From Endozoicomonas sp965261315 (lineage in GTDB: Bacteria > Pseudomonadota > Gammaproteobacteria > Pseudomonadales > Endozoicomonadaceae), in assembly GCA_965261315.1 (NCBI GenBank), contig CBDHDM010000091.1:85619-149618 (forward strand): a DNA stretch of 64,000 nt, in the 5' to 3' direction. Numbering within the stretch: position 1 is the first letter of the stretch; every line of letters begins with the position of its first letter. A model generated the notes under the pieces. The model did not search any database. It was given only the letters and a program-made list of their open reading frames with translations, and was not told the DNA's origin. Positions 34,471 through 42,825 of this stretch are shown here, one piece after another. The translations under genes were made by a program, and so were the position numbers.

Positions 34471-36981
34471 TCAGACCCTGACGATTTTTGCCGCTGTTTT
34501 TTTGTAGTCCGTTTCTTTCGATAACGGGTCAGTGGCATCCAGTATCAGTTTGTTTACCAGCTGTCCTGCATCGAAGAACGGCATAAATACCAGCCCTTTC
34601 GGTGGTGTATTCCGGCCACGGGTTTCTACACGGGTGCGGACTTCACCGTAGCGGGTCACGACTTTCGCCTCCATTCCCCGCCGTAAACCACGGGATTTGG
34701 CATCGTCAGGGTGCATGTAAACCACGGCATCCGGGAATGAGCGGTATAGCTCAGGCACCCGTCGTGTCATTGAGCCAGAGTGCCAGTGTTCCAGTACACG
34801 GCCCGTGGAAAGCCAGAGATCATATTCTTCGTCCGGGCTTTCGTGCGGTGGCTCGTAGGGAAGGGCAAATAGCCAGGCCTTGCCGTCTGGTTTTCCATAG
34901 AAGCTGACTTCCTCTCCCGCTTTAACGTAGGAGTCGTAGCCTTCGCGATAGCGCCACAGGGTTTCTTTACCGTCAACCACAGGCCAGCGGAGTCCGCGGG
35001 ACTGGTGGTAAAGATCAAATGGTGCGAGATCGTGGGCTTTACCGCGACCAAAGATGGCGTATTCCTCAAACAGACCCTTTTGAACATAAAAACCAAAATC
35101 ACGGCTTTCGTCGTTCAGTCTGTCTGCAGGTATTTCATCCAGTGTGTATTGATTTGCCTGGCCGTTAGCGTAAAGCACGTCGAACAAGGTTTTACCCTTC
35201 AGCTCAGGTGCTTTGGCGAGAAGCTCATCAGACCAGACTTCTTCCACTTTGAAGCGCTTGGAGAACTCCATCAGCTGCCACAAATCCGATCTGGCTTCAC
35301 CCTGTGGTGCAACCTGCTGATACCAGAACTGTGTCCGACGCTCAGCATTGCCATAGGCACCTTCTTTTTCGACCCACATGGCGGTGGGCAGAATCAGGTC
35401 TGCAGCCTGGGCAGTGACCGTTGGATAAGGATCAGAAACGACAATGAAGTTTTCCGGTTTACGATAACCGGGCAGACCTTCGTTGTTCATATTGGGCGCG
35501 GTCTGCATGTTGTTGTTACACATCACCCAGTAGGCATTCAGTTTGCCATCCTTAAGCATGCGGTTTTGCAGAACAGCGTGGTAACCCACCTTGGCAGGGA
35601 TCGTGCCTTCAGGCAGTTTCCAGATCTTCTCGGCTTTGTCCCGGTGCTGTTTGTTAGCCACCACCATATCGGCAGGCAGTCGGTGAGCGAAGGTGCCCAC
35701 TTCACGGGCAGTACCACAGGCAGAAGGCTGGCCGGTGAGAGAGAAGGGGCCACAACCCGGTTTGGAAATTTTGCCAGTGAGCAGGTGCAGGTTATAGATG
35801 ATGTTGTTCATCCAGACACCACGGGTGTGCTGGTTAACACCCATGGTCCAGAGGGACATCACTTTAACGCTTGGATCCGCATACAGTTTTGCCAGCGCTT
35901 CCAGCTGCTCTACCGGAACCCCGGAAATGGACGATGCTTTCTCTGCCGTGTATTCACTGACGAATGCGGCAAACTGATCAAAGTTGATCTCTTCTGAACC
36001 ACCATTGCCAGGGTTTTTAGCCTGTTGTTCCAGTGGGTGTTCAGGGCGGAGTCCATAACCGATGTCAGTTACACCACTGCGGAAGCGGGTGTGTTTCTTA
36101 ACAAAGTCTTGATCAACGGCATTATTCTGGATGATGTAGTTGGCAATGTAGTTGCCAATAGCCAGATCGGTTTGAGGCGTAAATACAATACCAATGTCGG
36201 CCAGCTCAAAAGAGCGGTGTTTAAAGGTAGACAGAACAGAGACATTGACATGGTCACTGGAAAGGCGGCGATCGGTCAGCCTTGACCAGAGCACCGGATG
36301 CATCTCCGCCATGTTGGAACCCCAGAGAACAAAGGCATCCGCTTTCTCAAAGTCATCATAACAGCCCATTGGCTCGTCCATGCCAAACGTACGCATAAAG
36401 CCTACAACGGCAGAGGCCATGCAGTGACGGGCATTCGGATCAATATGGTTGCTGCGGAAACCGGCTTTCATCAACTTGGAAGCCGCATAACCTTCCCAGA
36501 CGGTCCACTGGCCGGAACCAAACATACCAACGGCAGGCATCTCGGGTGTGTTGCGGGTTTTTGCGATGGCGGCTTTCCATTTTTCCGCCATGAGATCAAA
36601 TGCCTGGTCCCATGTGATGGGGGTGAATTCACCCTCTTTATGGAATTCGCCATTTTTCATTCGAAGCAGCGGTGTCTGTAATCGGTCGGCACCGTACATG
36701 ATCTTTGAGAGGAAGTAGCCTTTAATACAATTGAGGCCACGGTTGACGGGCGCTTCCGGATCCCCCTGGGTAGCAACAACACGGCCATCTTTACTGCCTA
36801 CCAGGACAGAGCAACCCGTACCACAAAAGCGGCAGGGGGCTTTATCCCACTTGATCTCTGTCGCCTGGCTGCTGGTGATCAGATTGGTGGCAGTGGCTGG
36901 TGCGCTGACGCCAGCGGCCGCTGCCGTGGCAGCAATTGCACTGCTTTTTATAAAGTCCCTTCGACTTTGTTTTATATCCAT
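34471..36981 (-). CDS. napA: NapA, catalytic molybdenum subunit of periplasmic nitrate reductase
   Basis: Reduces nitrate to nitrite in the periplasm using bis-MGD molybdenum and one [4Fe-4S] cluster. An 836-residue protein from ATG 36981; an in-frame upstream Met would disturb the Tat signal KQSRRDFIK. The cluster ligands are Cys50, Cys53, Cys57 (CRFCGTGC) and Cys85 (GLNCIKGYF). The molybdenum ligand is Cys187 (ARHCMASAV). Later blocks GSNMAEMHPVLW, LWTMGVNQHTRGVW and STGRVLEHWHSGSMTRR are characteristic. It lies 4 bp after napD. Confidence 0.97.
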   Translation of the reverse strand: MDIKQSRRDFIKSSAIAATAAAAGVSAPATATNLITSSQATEIKWDKAPCRFCGTGCSVLVGSKDGRVVATQGDPEAPVNRGLNCIKGYFLSKIMYGADRLQTPLLRMKNGEFHKEGEFTPITWDQAFDLMAEKWKAAIAKTRNTPEMPAVGMFGSGQWTVWEGYAASKLMKAGFRSNHIDPNARHCMASAVVGFMRTFGMDEPMGCYDDFEKADAFVLWGSNMAEMHPVLWSRLTDRRLSSDHVNVSVLSTFKHRSFELADIGIVFTPQTDLAIGNYIANYIIQNNAVDQDFVKKHTRFRSGVTDIGYGLRPEHPLEQQAKNPGNGGSEEINFDQFAAFVSEYTAEKASSISGVPVEQLEALAKLYADPSVKVMSLWTMGVNQHTRGVWMNNIIYNLHLLTGKISKPGCGPFSLTGQPSACGTAREVGTFAHRLPADMVVANKQHRDKAEKIWKLPEGTIPAKVGYHAVLQNRMLKDGKLNAYWVMCNNNMQTAPNMNNEGLPGYRKPENFIVVSDPYPTVTAQAADLILPTAMWVEKEGAYGNAERRTQFWYQQVAPQGEARSDLWQLMEFSKRFKVEEVWSDELLAKAPELKGKTLFDVLYANGQANQYTLDEIPADRLNDESRDFGFYVQKGLFEEYAIFGRGKAHDLAPFDLYHQSRGLRWPVVDGKETLWRYREGYDSYVKAGEEVSFYGKPDGKAWLFALPYEPPHESPDEEYDLWLSTGRVLEHWHSGSMTRRVPELYRSFPDAVVYMHPDDAKSRGLRRGMEAKVVTRYGEVRTRVETRGRNTPPKGLVFMPFFDAGQLVNKLILDATDPLSKETDYKKTAAKIVRV

Positions 36982-36985
36982 TGTT

Positions 36986-37237
36986 TTACTCCTGATGCGC
37001 ATAAATCAGTGCAGCAGACAAAACCCCCGCCACAGCATTAATTTCAGTTAACCGGTCAACCATTAACTTTTCACCGGGTAACTCTTCAACGGTAACGACC
37101 AGTTTGCCAACCGGGTCACAGACATGAACTTCAACGCCGGGCAGGCTTTCCAGTTGTTGGGCGACATTTGATGTGTTTTCTGGCAGTGCTCTGACGACGA
37201 CACCGGAAATGGCGCAGATGTTAGCGGGTTGCGTCAT
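36986..37237 (-). CDS. napD: NapD, chaperone for NapA Tat signal
   Basis: An 83-residue cytoplasmic protein starting at ATG 37237. Sequence: ISGVVVRALPEN near the N terminus, then LESLPGVEVHV and LTEINAVAGVLSAALIYAHQ near the end, all typical of NapD. It binds the NapA twin-arginine signal and delays export until the cofactor is inserted. An upstream in-frame start would reach into napF with a non-family N terminus. The start overlaps the napF stop by 4 bp. Confidence 0.92.
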   Translation of the reverse strand: MTQPANICAISGVVVRALPENTSNVAQQLESLPGVEVHVCDPVGKLVVTVEELPGEKLMVDRLTEINAVAGVLSAALIYAHQE

Positions 37238-37755
37238 AGGGTGTTCCCCACAGTCGGTGACAGGTCTGAATTTGAGATCATGGTGATGGTGCTGACCGGA
37301 CAAAGTGCAACGCACTCGCCACAACCGGAACAAAGGTTGCTATCGATGGCCGGTGTCGCTACGCCGCCGAGTTGCAGTTTGAATGAAATGGCATCTGATT
37401 CGCAGATTTCCTGACAGGTGCGACAGTGAACACGGTTAAGCGCCAGGCACTGTGAGCCGACAGTGGCGGTATTATTCCAGGCAGGTGCTTCTGTTTCCTG
37501 GATAACATTGTGTTGGCAGGCATCACTGCAGGATTGGCAGAATGAGCAACCGGCCTGAGAGAAGTCCACCTCTGGAAAACCGCCACTGCCATTTTTTAAG
37601 ATGCCGGTTTCACAGGCAGAGACACAGTCACCACAACGTCGACATTGTTCAATAAAATCATCTTCAACAGGCGTCCATGGTGGACGCAAAACAGTGCCTT
37701 TATGTCGGGCTCCTGTTAAAAAGCGACGTCGTGAAATCAGGTTGCCTGCCCCCAT
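37234..37755 (-). CDS. napF: NapF, cytoplasmic iron-sulfur protein for NapA maturation
   Basis: A 173-residue ferredoxin-type protein. SRRRFLTG near the N terminus is a conserved NapF sequence, not a functional export signal. The cluster motifs are CRRCGDCVSACETGI, CSFCQSCSDACQHNV, CRTCQEICESDAI and CSGCGECVALCPVS. It assists NapA cofactor assembly. First gene of the napFDAGHBC operon, preceded by the NarP and FNR-type sites at 37862-38070. Confidence 0.93.
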   Translation of the reverse strand: MGAGNLISRRRFLTGARHKGTVLRPPWTPVEDDFIEQCRRCGDCVSACETGILKNGSGGFPEVDFSQAGCSFCQSCSDACQHNVIQETEAPAWNNTATVGSQCLALNRVHCRTCQEICESDAISFKLQLGGVATPAIDSNLCSGCGECVALCPVSTITMISNSDLSPTVGNTL

Positions 37756-37861
37756 ACTTATCGGTATCTTCCAGTGTGTTTATTAAGCGGTTATTACTGA
37801 ATTATTTGTCTTCTAATGAGGATGATAATCCCTTGGCAAGTCAGGTAAAGATGGTGTAAAC

Positions 37862-37868
37862 AGAGGTA
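37862..37868. promoter_or_regulatory. Single NarL/NarP heptamer
   Basis: AGAGGTA, the reverse complement of TACCTCT, fits the NarL/NarP heptamer. It is one of several such heptamers in the napF upstream region and about 107 bp upstream of napF. Confidence 0.4.
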
Positions 37869-37890
37869 GAGGAGCGGAGTACCTGGACTG

Positions 37891-37906
37891 TACCTCTAAA
37901 GAGGTA
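37891..37906. promoter_or_regulatory. Perfect 7-2-7 NarP/NarL operator
   Basis: TACCTCT-AA-AGAGGTA is a perfect inverted heptamer pair with a 2 bp spacer, the arrangement needed for NarP and shared by NarL. It lies 136 bp upstream of the napF start and about 200 bp upstream of the sensor kinase gene. Confidence 0.85.
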
Positions 37907-38027
37907 TTGGTGGGACGGTTATATACGGTTTTTGATCGCCATGACTGATAAAATATTCAGTAAAAACAAGGAAGTATCATTTATGGAAAGTTGCTTGAAT
38001 ATTGCACCTGTTATGCAGGGGAAATTT

Positions 38028-38034
38028 AGAGGTA
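38028..38034. promoter_or_regulatory. Single NarL/NarP heptamer near the sensor kinase gene
   Basis: AGAGGTA again fits the heptamer. It is 23 bp upstream of the FNR box and may support autoregulation of the kinase/regulator operon. Confidence 0.4.
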
Positions 38035-38056
38035 TAAGTTATTAACTCAAAGGCGT

Positions 38057-38070
38057 TTGATCTGGATCAA
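38057..38070. promoter_or_regulatory. Perfect FNR box in front of the nitrate sensor kinase gene
   Basis: TTGATCTGGATCAA matches TTGAT-N4-ATCAA exactly. It is only 36 bp before the kinase start codon. At that distance it would either overlap the kinase promoter and act as a repressor site, or serve a promoter reading the other way toward nap. Confidence 0.75.
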
Positions 38071-38106
38071 TTAGAGGCTTTCAGTTCAGGAGAGTATAAA
38101 AGTGCC

Positions 38107-39906
38107 ATGCATGGCTCTCTTCGACAAAAGGCCCTGTTTGTTATAGTGGGCATCTGTCTTTTGGCACTGATCAGCGTTGGCAGTTCTTTGTGGTTTGCCC
38201 TTGTGACAGAAAGCGATGCCGCTGCTATCAATATTGCCGGTTCATTGAGAATGCAGTCATGGCGACTGGCGGAGCAAGTCCTCATTCCTGAGTTAACCAG
38301 TCAGGAGGTGTTGGTTCGTCTGGTTGCTATTTATGACAACAGCATCAATAGCGATCCATTGGTCAAATTACAGGGCCATCAGGGTAGCCTTGGTGATGCT
38401 TATCGTTTGGTATCAGAGCAGTGGTATGTTCAGATGCGGCCACTTCTCGTCAGTCCGTCAGGCTATGAAACATTTATTTATCAGGTCCCGGGTTTTGTTG
38501 ATCATATTGATCAAATGGTTACGGCTCTTCAGAACCATACCGAACAAAAACTTCAGCAACTGTTTATAACAGCACTCTTTATATTAATCAGTATTCTGGG
38601 TATGGGTTGGCTATCAATTCGCTTTGTTAATCAGCATCTCCTTCGGCCTATTGATGATCTTGGGGCTGCAGCAGGTAAGATAAAACGGGGTGATTTTACG
38701 GGACTTCAGCTGTCTTATAATGCACAGAATGAGATGGGGGAGCTTACTCAGACATTCCGTGGAATGGCATTGGAACTTGGGCGTTTATACCAGGACTTGG
38801 AAGATAAAGTCATCAGGAAGACCGAGGCACTGGCCCAGTCTAACCACGCTCTGGAACTTTTATACAAGGCATCACAGAATCTGGCAAGCAACCCTTATGA
38901 CGAGGAACTGGTTACCTCTCTGATAGAAGAGTGGCAGGATCTTCTTGGCCTTGACAGTTGTTATGTGTGCCTTTCTGATGTGGCAGACAGCACACGGTTA
39001 CAGAAAATTGGAACAGACCGTGAAGAGCCGTCCTGTACGGGTGGGCACTGTGTTGATTGTATAAAAAACAGCAGCCAGACCTTGAGTGCTGAGTCAGGAA
39101 GCTGGCAGTTTGCATTGCTGGCCAAGGAGCATAATTTTGGATTTCTGAAAGTCTCTGTGAACTCTGAAGCCAGATTCACAGGGGAGAGTCGGCAGTGGTT
39201 ACAGACATTCTCTGACCTTGTGGCTACCTCTCTCTATCAGAGTCGCGCCAGAACACAGGACCGCCGTATGCTATTGATGGAAGAGCGGGCAGTGATTGCC
39301 AGAGAGCTTCACGATTCACTGGCGCAGGCGCTTTCTTATCAGAAAATCCAGATGCTTAGACTGAGGCGGCAGTTAGTGAAATCCAGCTCGCCGCCCAATG
39401 TGCTGAGCATTCTTGATGAACTCAAGGATGGTACCAACAATGCTTATGCCCAGCTGCGTGAATTGCTGAGAACCTTCAGATTGACCCTGGCAGAAGGTGA
39501 CCTGGAACAGGCACTGCAAAAGACACTGGATGAGTACAGTCACCGGTCACCTGGGATACAGTTTAATCTTGACTATCAATTGCGCTATTGCAGTATTGAT
39601 GCCCATGATCAGATCCATGCCTTGCAGATTGTCCGCGAAGCATTGATGAATGTGGTCAAGCATGCTCATGCTCATCAGGCTACCGTTATCTGCTATCAAA
39701 CAGAGGCTGGTTCTCTGGCTATATCCATAACCGATGATGGTTGTGGTATACACAGTAATCCTCCAGTCTCTGGTCACTATGGCACCACCATAATGCGCGA
39801 ACGAGCGTCCAGTATGGGGGGAACACTGGATATAAGGGCATCATCGTCTGGAGGTGTCGAAGTGTATCTGGAATTCAGACGATCTGAAGAGTCACAAAAT
39901 GAATAA
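38107..39906 (+). CDS. Nitrate/nitrite sensor histidine kinase of the NarX/NarQ type
   Basis: A 599-residue inner-membrane sensor. The first helix (about 9-31) is followed by the P-box that binds nitrate (AAAINIAGSLRMQSWRLAEQ, about 38-57), a periplasmic helical bundle, a second helix (about 152-175) and a HAMP domain. A central module has CTGGHCVDC. The HisKA_3 region carries ARELHDSLAQAL with phospho-acceptor His402, and the ATPase domain has VREALMNVVKHAHA and DDGCGI. It phosphorylates the NarP-like regulator encoded next. Length matches NarX better than NarQ, but assignment between the two is open. AGGAG lies upstream of the ATG. Confidence 0.92.
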   Translation: MHGSLRQKALFVIVGICLLALISVGSSLWFALVTESDAAAINIAGSLRMQSWRLAEQVLIPELTSQEVLVRLVAIYDNSINSDPLVKLQGHQGSLGDAYRLVSEQWYVQMRPLLVSPSGYETFIYQVPGFVDHIDQMVTALQNHTEQKLQQLFITALFILISILGMGWLSIRFVNQHLLRPIDDLGAAAGKIKRGDFTGLQLSYNAQNEMGELTQTFRGMALELGRLYQDLEDKVIRKTEALAQSNHALELLYKASQNLASNPYDEELVTSLIEEWQDLLGLDSCYVCLSDVADSTRLQKIGTDREEPSCTGGHCVDCIKNSSQTLSAESGSWQFALLAKEHNFGFLKVSVNSEARFTGESRQWLQTFSDLVATSLYQSRARTQDRRMLLMEERAVIARELHDSLAQALSYQKIQMLRLRRQLVKSSSPPNVLSILDELKDGTNNAYAQLRELLRTFRLTLAEGDLEQALQKTLDEYSHRSPGIQFNLDYQLRYCSIDAHDQIHALQIVREALMNVVKHAHAHQATVICYQTEAGSLAISITDDGCGIHSNPPVSGHYGTTIMRERASSMGGTLDIRASSSGGVEVYLEFRRSEESQNE

Positions 39907-40558
39907 GCAAATGGTTGATATTCTGCTGGTGGATGATCACCCCCTTCTGAGAAAAGGCCTTGCCCAGTTGATTAACGAAGAAGAGGGGCTTCGGGTCATC
40001 GGGGAAGCGGGCAGTGGTCAGTCGGGTCTGGACCAGGCGCTGGCGCTGGAACCTGACCTTATATTGCTGGATTTAAATATGAAAGGTATGGATGGCCTTG
40101 AAACCTTGACGGCAATGAGGTCAGCCGGTGTTGATAGTAAAGTGATTGTGCTGACAGTTTCTGAACATCGTGAAGATGTGGCTGCAGTGTTCCGGGCAGG
40201 CGCTGATGGCTATCTGTTGAAAGACATGGAACCGGAGGACTTGCTGGTGCGCATCAGTGATGCCGCTCACGGCAAGTTGGTGGTAGATGACAGACTTACG
40301 GAAGTATTGGCTTCGTTACTCAGGCCTGATCAGGAAGAAGAGGACAGGCTGGAGCTTTTGACGTCTAAAGAGCGAGAAGTGTTGCATCTGGTTGCTGAAG
40401 GCCTGGCTAACAAAATGATTGGACGAAAACTGTCGATCAGTGAGGGAACGGTCAAAGTACATGTAAAAAGACTGTTAAAAAAGCTGGGTGTTCGCTCCCG
40501 GGTTGAAGCAGCGGTGTGGGTATTAAGAAACAACGCGACGACTGATGTTGATTCATAA
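39899..40558 (+). CDS. narP: NarP/NarL-family response regulator
   Basis: A 219-residue regulator from ATG 39899, which overlaps the kinase stop by 8 bp. The receiver domain has acidic pocket VDDHP (residues 11-15), phospho-acceptor Asp58 (LILLDLN), a Thr (VLTVSEH) and Lys (YLLKDME). The C-terminal LuxR-type helix-turn-helix is LTSKEREVLHLVAEGLANKMIGRKL, followed by VKVHVKRLLKKLGV. It would activate napF through the 7-2-7 site. NarP rather than NarL is favoured by the nap linkage and the single 7-2-7 operator. Confidence 0.88.
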   Translation: MNKQMVDILLVDDHPLLRKGLAQLINEEEGLRVIGEAGSGQSGLDQALALEPDLILLDLNMKGMDGLETLTAMRSAGVDSKVIVLTVSEHREDVAAVFRAGADGYLLKDMEPEDLLVRISDAAHGKLVVDDRLTEVLASLLRPDQEEEDRLELLTSKEREVLHLVAEGLANKMIGRKLSISEGTVKVHVKRLLKKLGVRSRVEAAVWVLRNNATTDVDS

Positions 40559-41179
40559 GGGAGCGGTATGAATCGTTTTTGATGCGTTTATGCCCAATGT
40601 CAGCCGAATATCATTGATCACCAGGTCATCTATCACCTGCAGACTAAGGCTGCTATCGCCAAGATAAGAATAACTGGACAGTGTGAAGCTGGTGGCGATT
40701 AACTTCCACGCACAGTGTCGACTCTCCAACACGGGATGAAACAAGCCTACTCTTTGGCCCTGGTTAATGACACCTTCCACCAAGCCAGTCAGGCTGGCCA
40801 TGGATTCGCAATAGACGGCTTTCAACGGGTCATTGCGCCACATCTCATCGGCAGCACTGAGCCACACCCGGTTTTCAAATTCCCGATCCGGGAAGTTTGA
40901 TGGTAATAACATCTGCAGCAGAGCTTCGTAGGGTGGTAATCCCCGAATGGCCTCCAGGTCGCAGTCAACGGATGATGCTACGGCATAGCGGATCACTTCA
41001 GTTTTCAACTCATCCAGAGACGAAAAATGATGGTGTATGGTGCCCGTCGCGGCACCCATTTCTGCGGCCACCTTGCGGGCGGTTATGCCGGCAAAGCCAC
41101 AGGACACCACCAGAGAAAGGGTGGCATCAAGAATGGCTTTGCGTTTTTCATCTTTTGACAGGTAACTCATTGACCGCAT
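40553..41179 (-). CDS. TetR-family repressor
   Basis: About 208 residues from ATG 41179 (GGACAG just upstream); an ATG nine bases inside is also possible. The N-terminal helix-turn-helix reads FAGITARKVAAEMGAATGTIHHHFSSLDEL with the preceding KAILDATLSLV helix. The effector-binding C-terminal half is variable, as usual. It is read divergently from a MATE exporter gene, with a palindromic operator-like region between them, so it probably represses that exporter and itself. Its stop overlaps the narP stop by 6 bp. Confidence 0.85.
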   Translation of the reverse strand: MRSMSYLSKDEKRKAILDATLSLVVSCGFAGITARKVAAEMGAATGTIHHHFSSLDELKTEVIRYAVASSVDCDLEAIRGLPPYEALLQMLLPSNFPDREFENRVWLSAADEMWRNDPLKAVYCESMASLTGLVEGVINQGQRVGLFHPVLESRHCAWKLIATSFTLSSYSYLGDSSLSLQVIDDLVINDIRLTLGINASKTIHTAPL

Positions 41180-41217
41180 CTGTCCGATATAACTACTGGT
41201 TGACACAGCATAAAAAC

Positions 41218-41252
41218 AAATTGAACATATGTCCAATTTGAACATTTGTTCA
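41218..41252. promoter_or_regulatory. Tandem palindromes, probable operator of the TetR regulator
   Basis: AAATTGAACATATGTCCAAT (continuing TT) is a 22 bp palindrome with one mismatched pair. Immediately after it, GAACATTTGTTC is a second near-palindrome sharing the GAACATnTG core. They lie 39-73 bp upstream of the repressor start and 71 bp or more upstream of the MATE start, a usual place for a shared operator. Confidence 0.6.
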
Positions 41253-41322
41253 TCTTAACCAACCAAAGGAATAAAGCATTGCTGGCACAGGGGGAACCTA
41301 CTGTCGCAATGAGGAAACGCCT

Positions 41323-42717
41323 ATGTCAGTTCACACTACTGATGAAACGATGACCTCCGGCAGTACCACGGTGGATTTTTTCCGTTTTGTTGTGCCATCC
41401 ATACTGGGTCTTGTAGCACTGTCTTCAGCGGGCATTGTTGATGGTATCTTTGTCGGTAATTACGTGGGGGCAACGGCTCTGGCCGCTGTTAACCTGGTGG
41501 TGCCACTCTATTCAGTGTTCTTTGGCCTCTGCGTCATGATGCTGGTGGGTGGTGCCGTGGTTGCCGGTAAAGCCCTGGGTGCCGGAGATACACGCAGGGC
41601 GTCCAATATTTTTACCAAATCCCTGACGGTGATTGTTATCTTTGCCCTCGCCGTGTCCAGCCTGGCATTCTTTTATGCAGGGAATATTGCGGCTTTCGTC
41701 GGGGCGGATGGTGACGCGTTGCCATTGACCACGGAATATATCCGCATCATCTCTCCTTTTATGTTTTTTATGGGTATGGCCTATACCCTATCGTATTTTT
41801 CCCGGGTTGATGATGCGCCAAACTATGCGTTAGCCGGGCTGGTGCTTACCGCCTTAACTAACATTGTACTGGATGCGTTGTTTATCAAAGTGTGGGGCTG
41901 GGGAGTCAGTGGTGCGGCATTTGCCAGTGGTATCGCTTATACCGTGGGTACTGCATTTCTGATGGTACGCTTTTTTGGTAAACAGGCCCGTATCCGGTTG
42001 ATTAAACCTTACGGTTCCTGGTTTGAACTGTTCCGGGCTGCCTATAACGGCTTTTCCGAGTTTATTAATGAGATGTCCGGCGGGCTGGTCATGTTCGTTA
42101 TTAACTGGATTCTGATGATCGAAGCGGGTACCGCCGGTGTTGCTGCTTTTACCATTGTCAACTACATCCTGTGGCTCAGTATTATGGTGGCATATGGTAC
42201 TGCAGAAGCCCTGGGGCCTCTGGTCAGTGTTAACTTTGGTGCCAGAAAACCAGAGCGTATTGAACGGTTTATGAAGCTGGCTGTTGGTCTTGCCGTTGTG
42301 GTGGGTATTACTTTCGCGACAGTTCTGTTGATCTATCCGGAAGCACTGGCCAGTGTCTTTATCCAGAGTGACGAGGTTGCCACGCTGGCCCTGACCCTAT
42401 CGATTATCGCCGTGCTCTGGCCTGCGTTTCTGTTTAATGGCATCAATATCACCCTGTCCGGCTATTTTACCGGCATGCATGCCGCGACCCAGTCGGCCCT
42501 GATTGCCATCAGCCGCTCTCTGGTACTGCCACTGGTATTGATTATTCTGTTCTGGAAAACCCTGGGGCTTGAAGGTGCATTTCTTGCTCTGCCGGTAGCA
42601 GAAATACTGACGTTTGCCCTCAGTGTCACCCTGTTTTACCGGGCGACACCGACAATGATGGTGAGTAAGGATGTGGCAGCAGCAAATAATGAAATAGGCA
42701 AGCTGGATCTTTGTTGA
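41323..42717 (+). CDS. MATE-family multidrug/toxin exporter
   Basis: A 464-residue inner-membrane protein with 12 predicted helices in two homologous halves. The opening helix has VVPSILGLVALSSAGIVDGIFVGNYVGATALAAVNL, the classical first-half signature (read here in parts, residues about 25-60). The second half repeats it with YGTAEALGPLVSVNFGA (about 290-306). Substrate export is driven by proton or sodium gradients. The gene is divergent from a TetR repressor, a common arrangement for inducible efflux. GAGGAAAC precedes the ATG. Confidence 0.88.
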   Translation: MSVHTTDETMTSGSTTVDFFRFVVPSILGLVALSSAGIVDGIFVGNYVGATALAAVNLVVPLYSVFFGLCVMMLVGGAVVAGKALGAGDTRRASNIFTKSLTVIVIFALAVSSLAFFYAGNIAAFVGADGDALPLTTEYIRIISPFMFFMGMAYTLSYFSRVDDAPNYALAGLVLTALTNIVLDALFIKVWGWGVSGAAFASGIAYTVGTAFLMVRFFGKQARIRLIKPYGSWFELFRAAYNGFSEFINEMSGGLVMFVINWILMIEAGTAGVAAFTIVNYILWLSIMVAYGTAEALGPLVSVNFGARKPERIERFMKLAVGLAVVVGITFATVLLIYPEALASVFIQSDEVATLALTLSIIAVLWPAFLFNGINITLSGYFTGMHAATQSALIAISRSLVLPLVLIILFWKTLGLEGAFLALPVAEILTFALSVTLFYRATPTMMVSKDVAAANNEIGKLDLC

Positions 42718-42825
42718 TCTTATGGTGTTCAGCGGGCGTACGACAGGTATTGCCCGCGCTTGCTATTACCTACTTAAGCAAGTTACTGGCTACCTCAGCT
42801 TTGACTGGGGTATACCCTGCTTGCT

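Noticed and set aside
37932..37945. Second FNR-like sequence TTGATCGCCATGAC near the NarP site
   Set aside because: The right half differs from ATCAA at two positions, too weak beside the perfect box at 38057.
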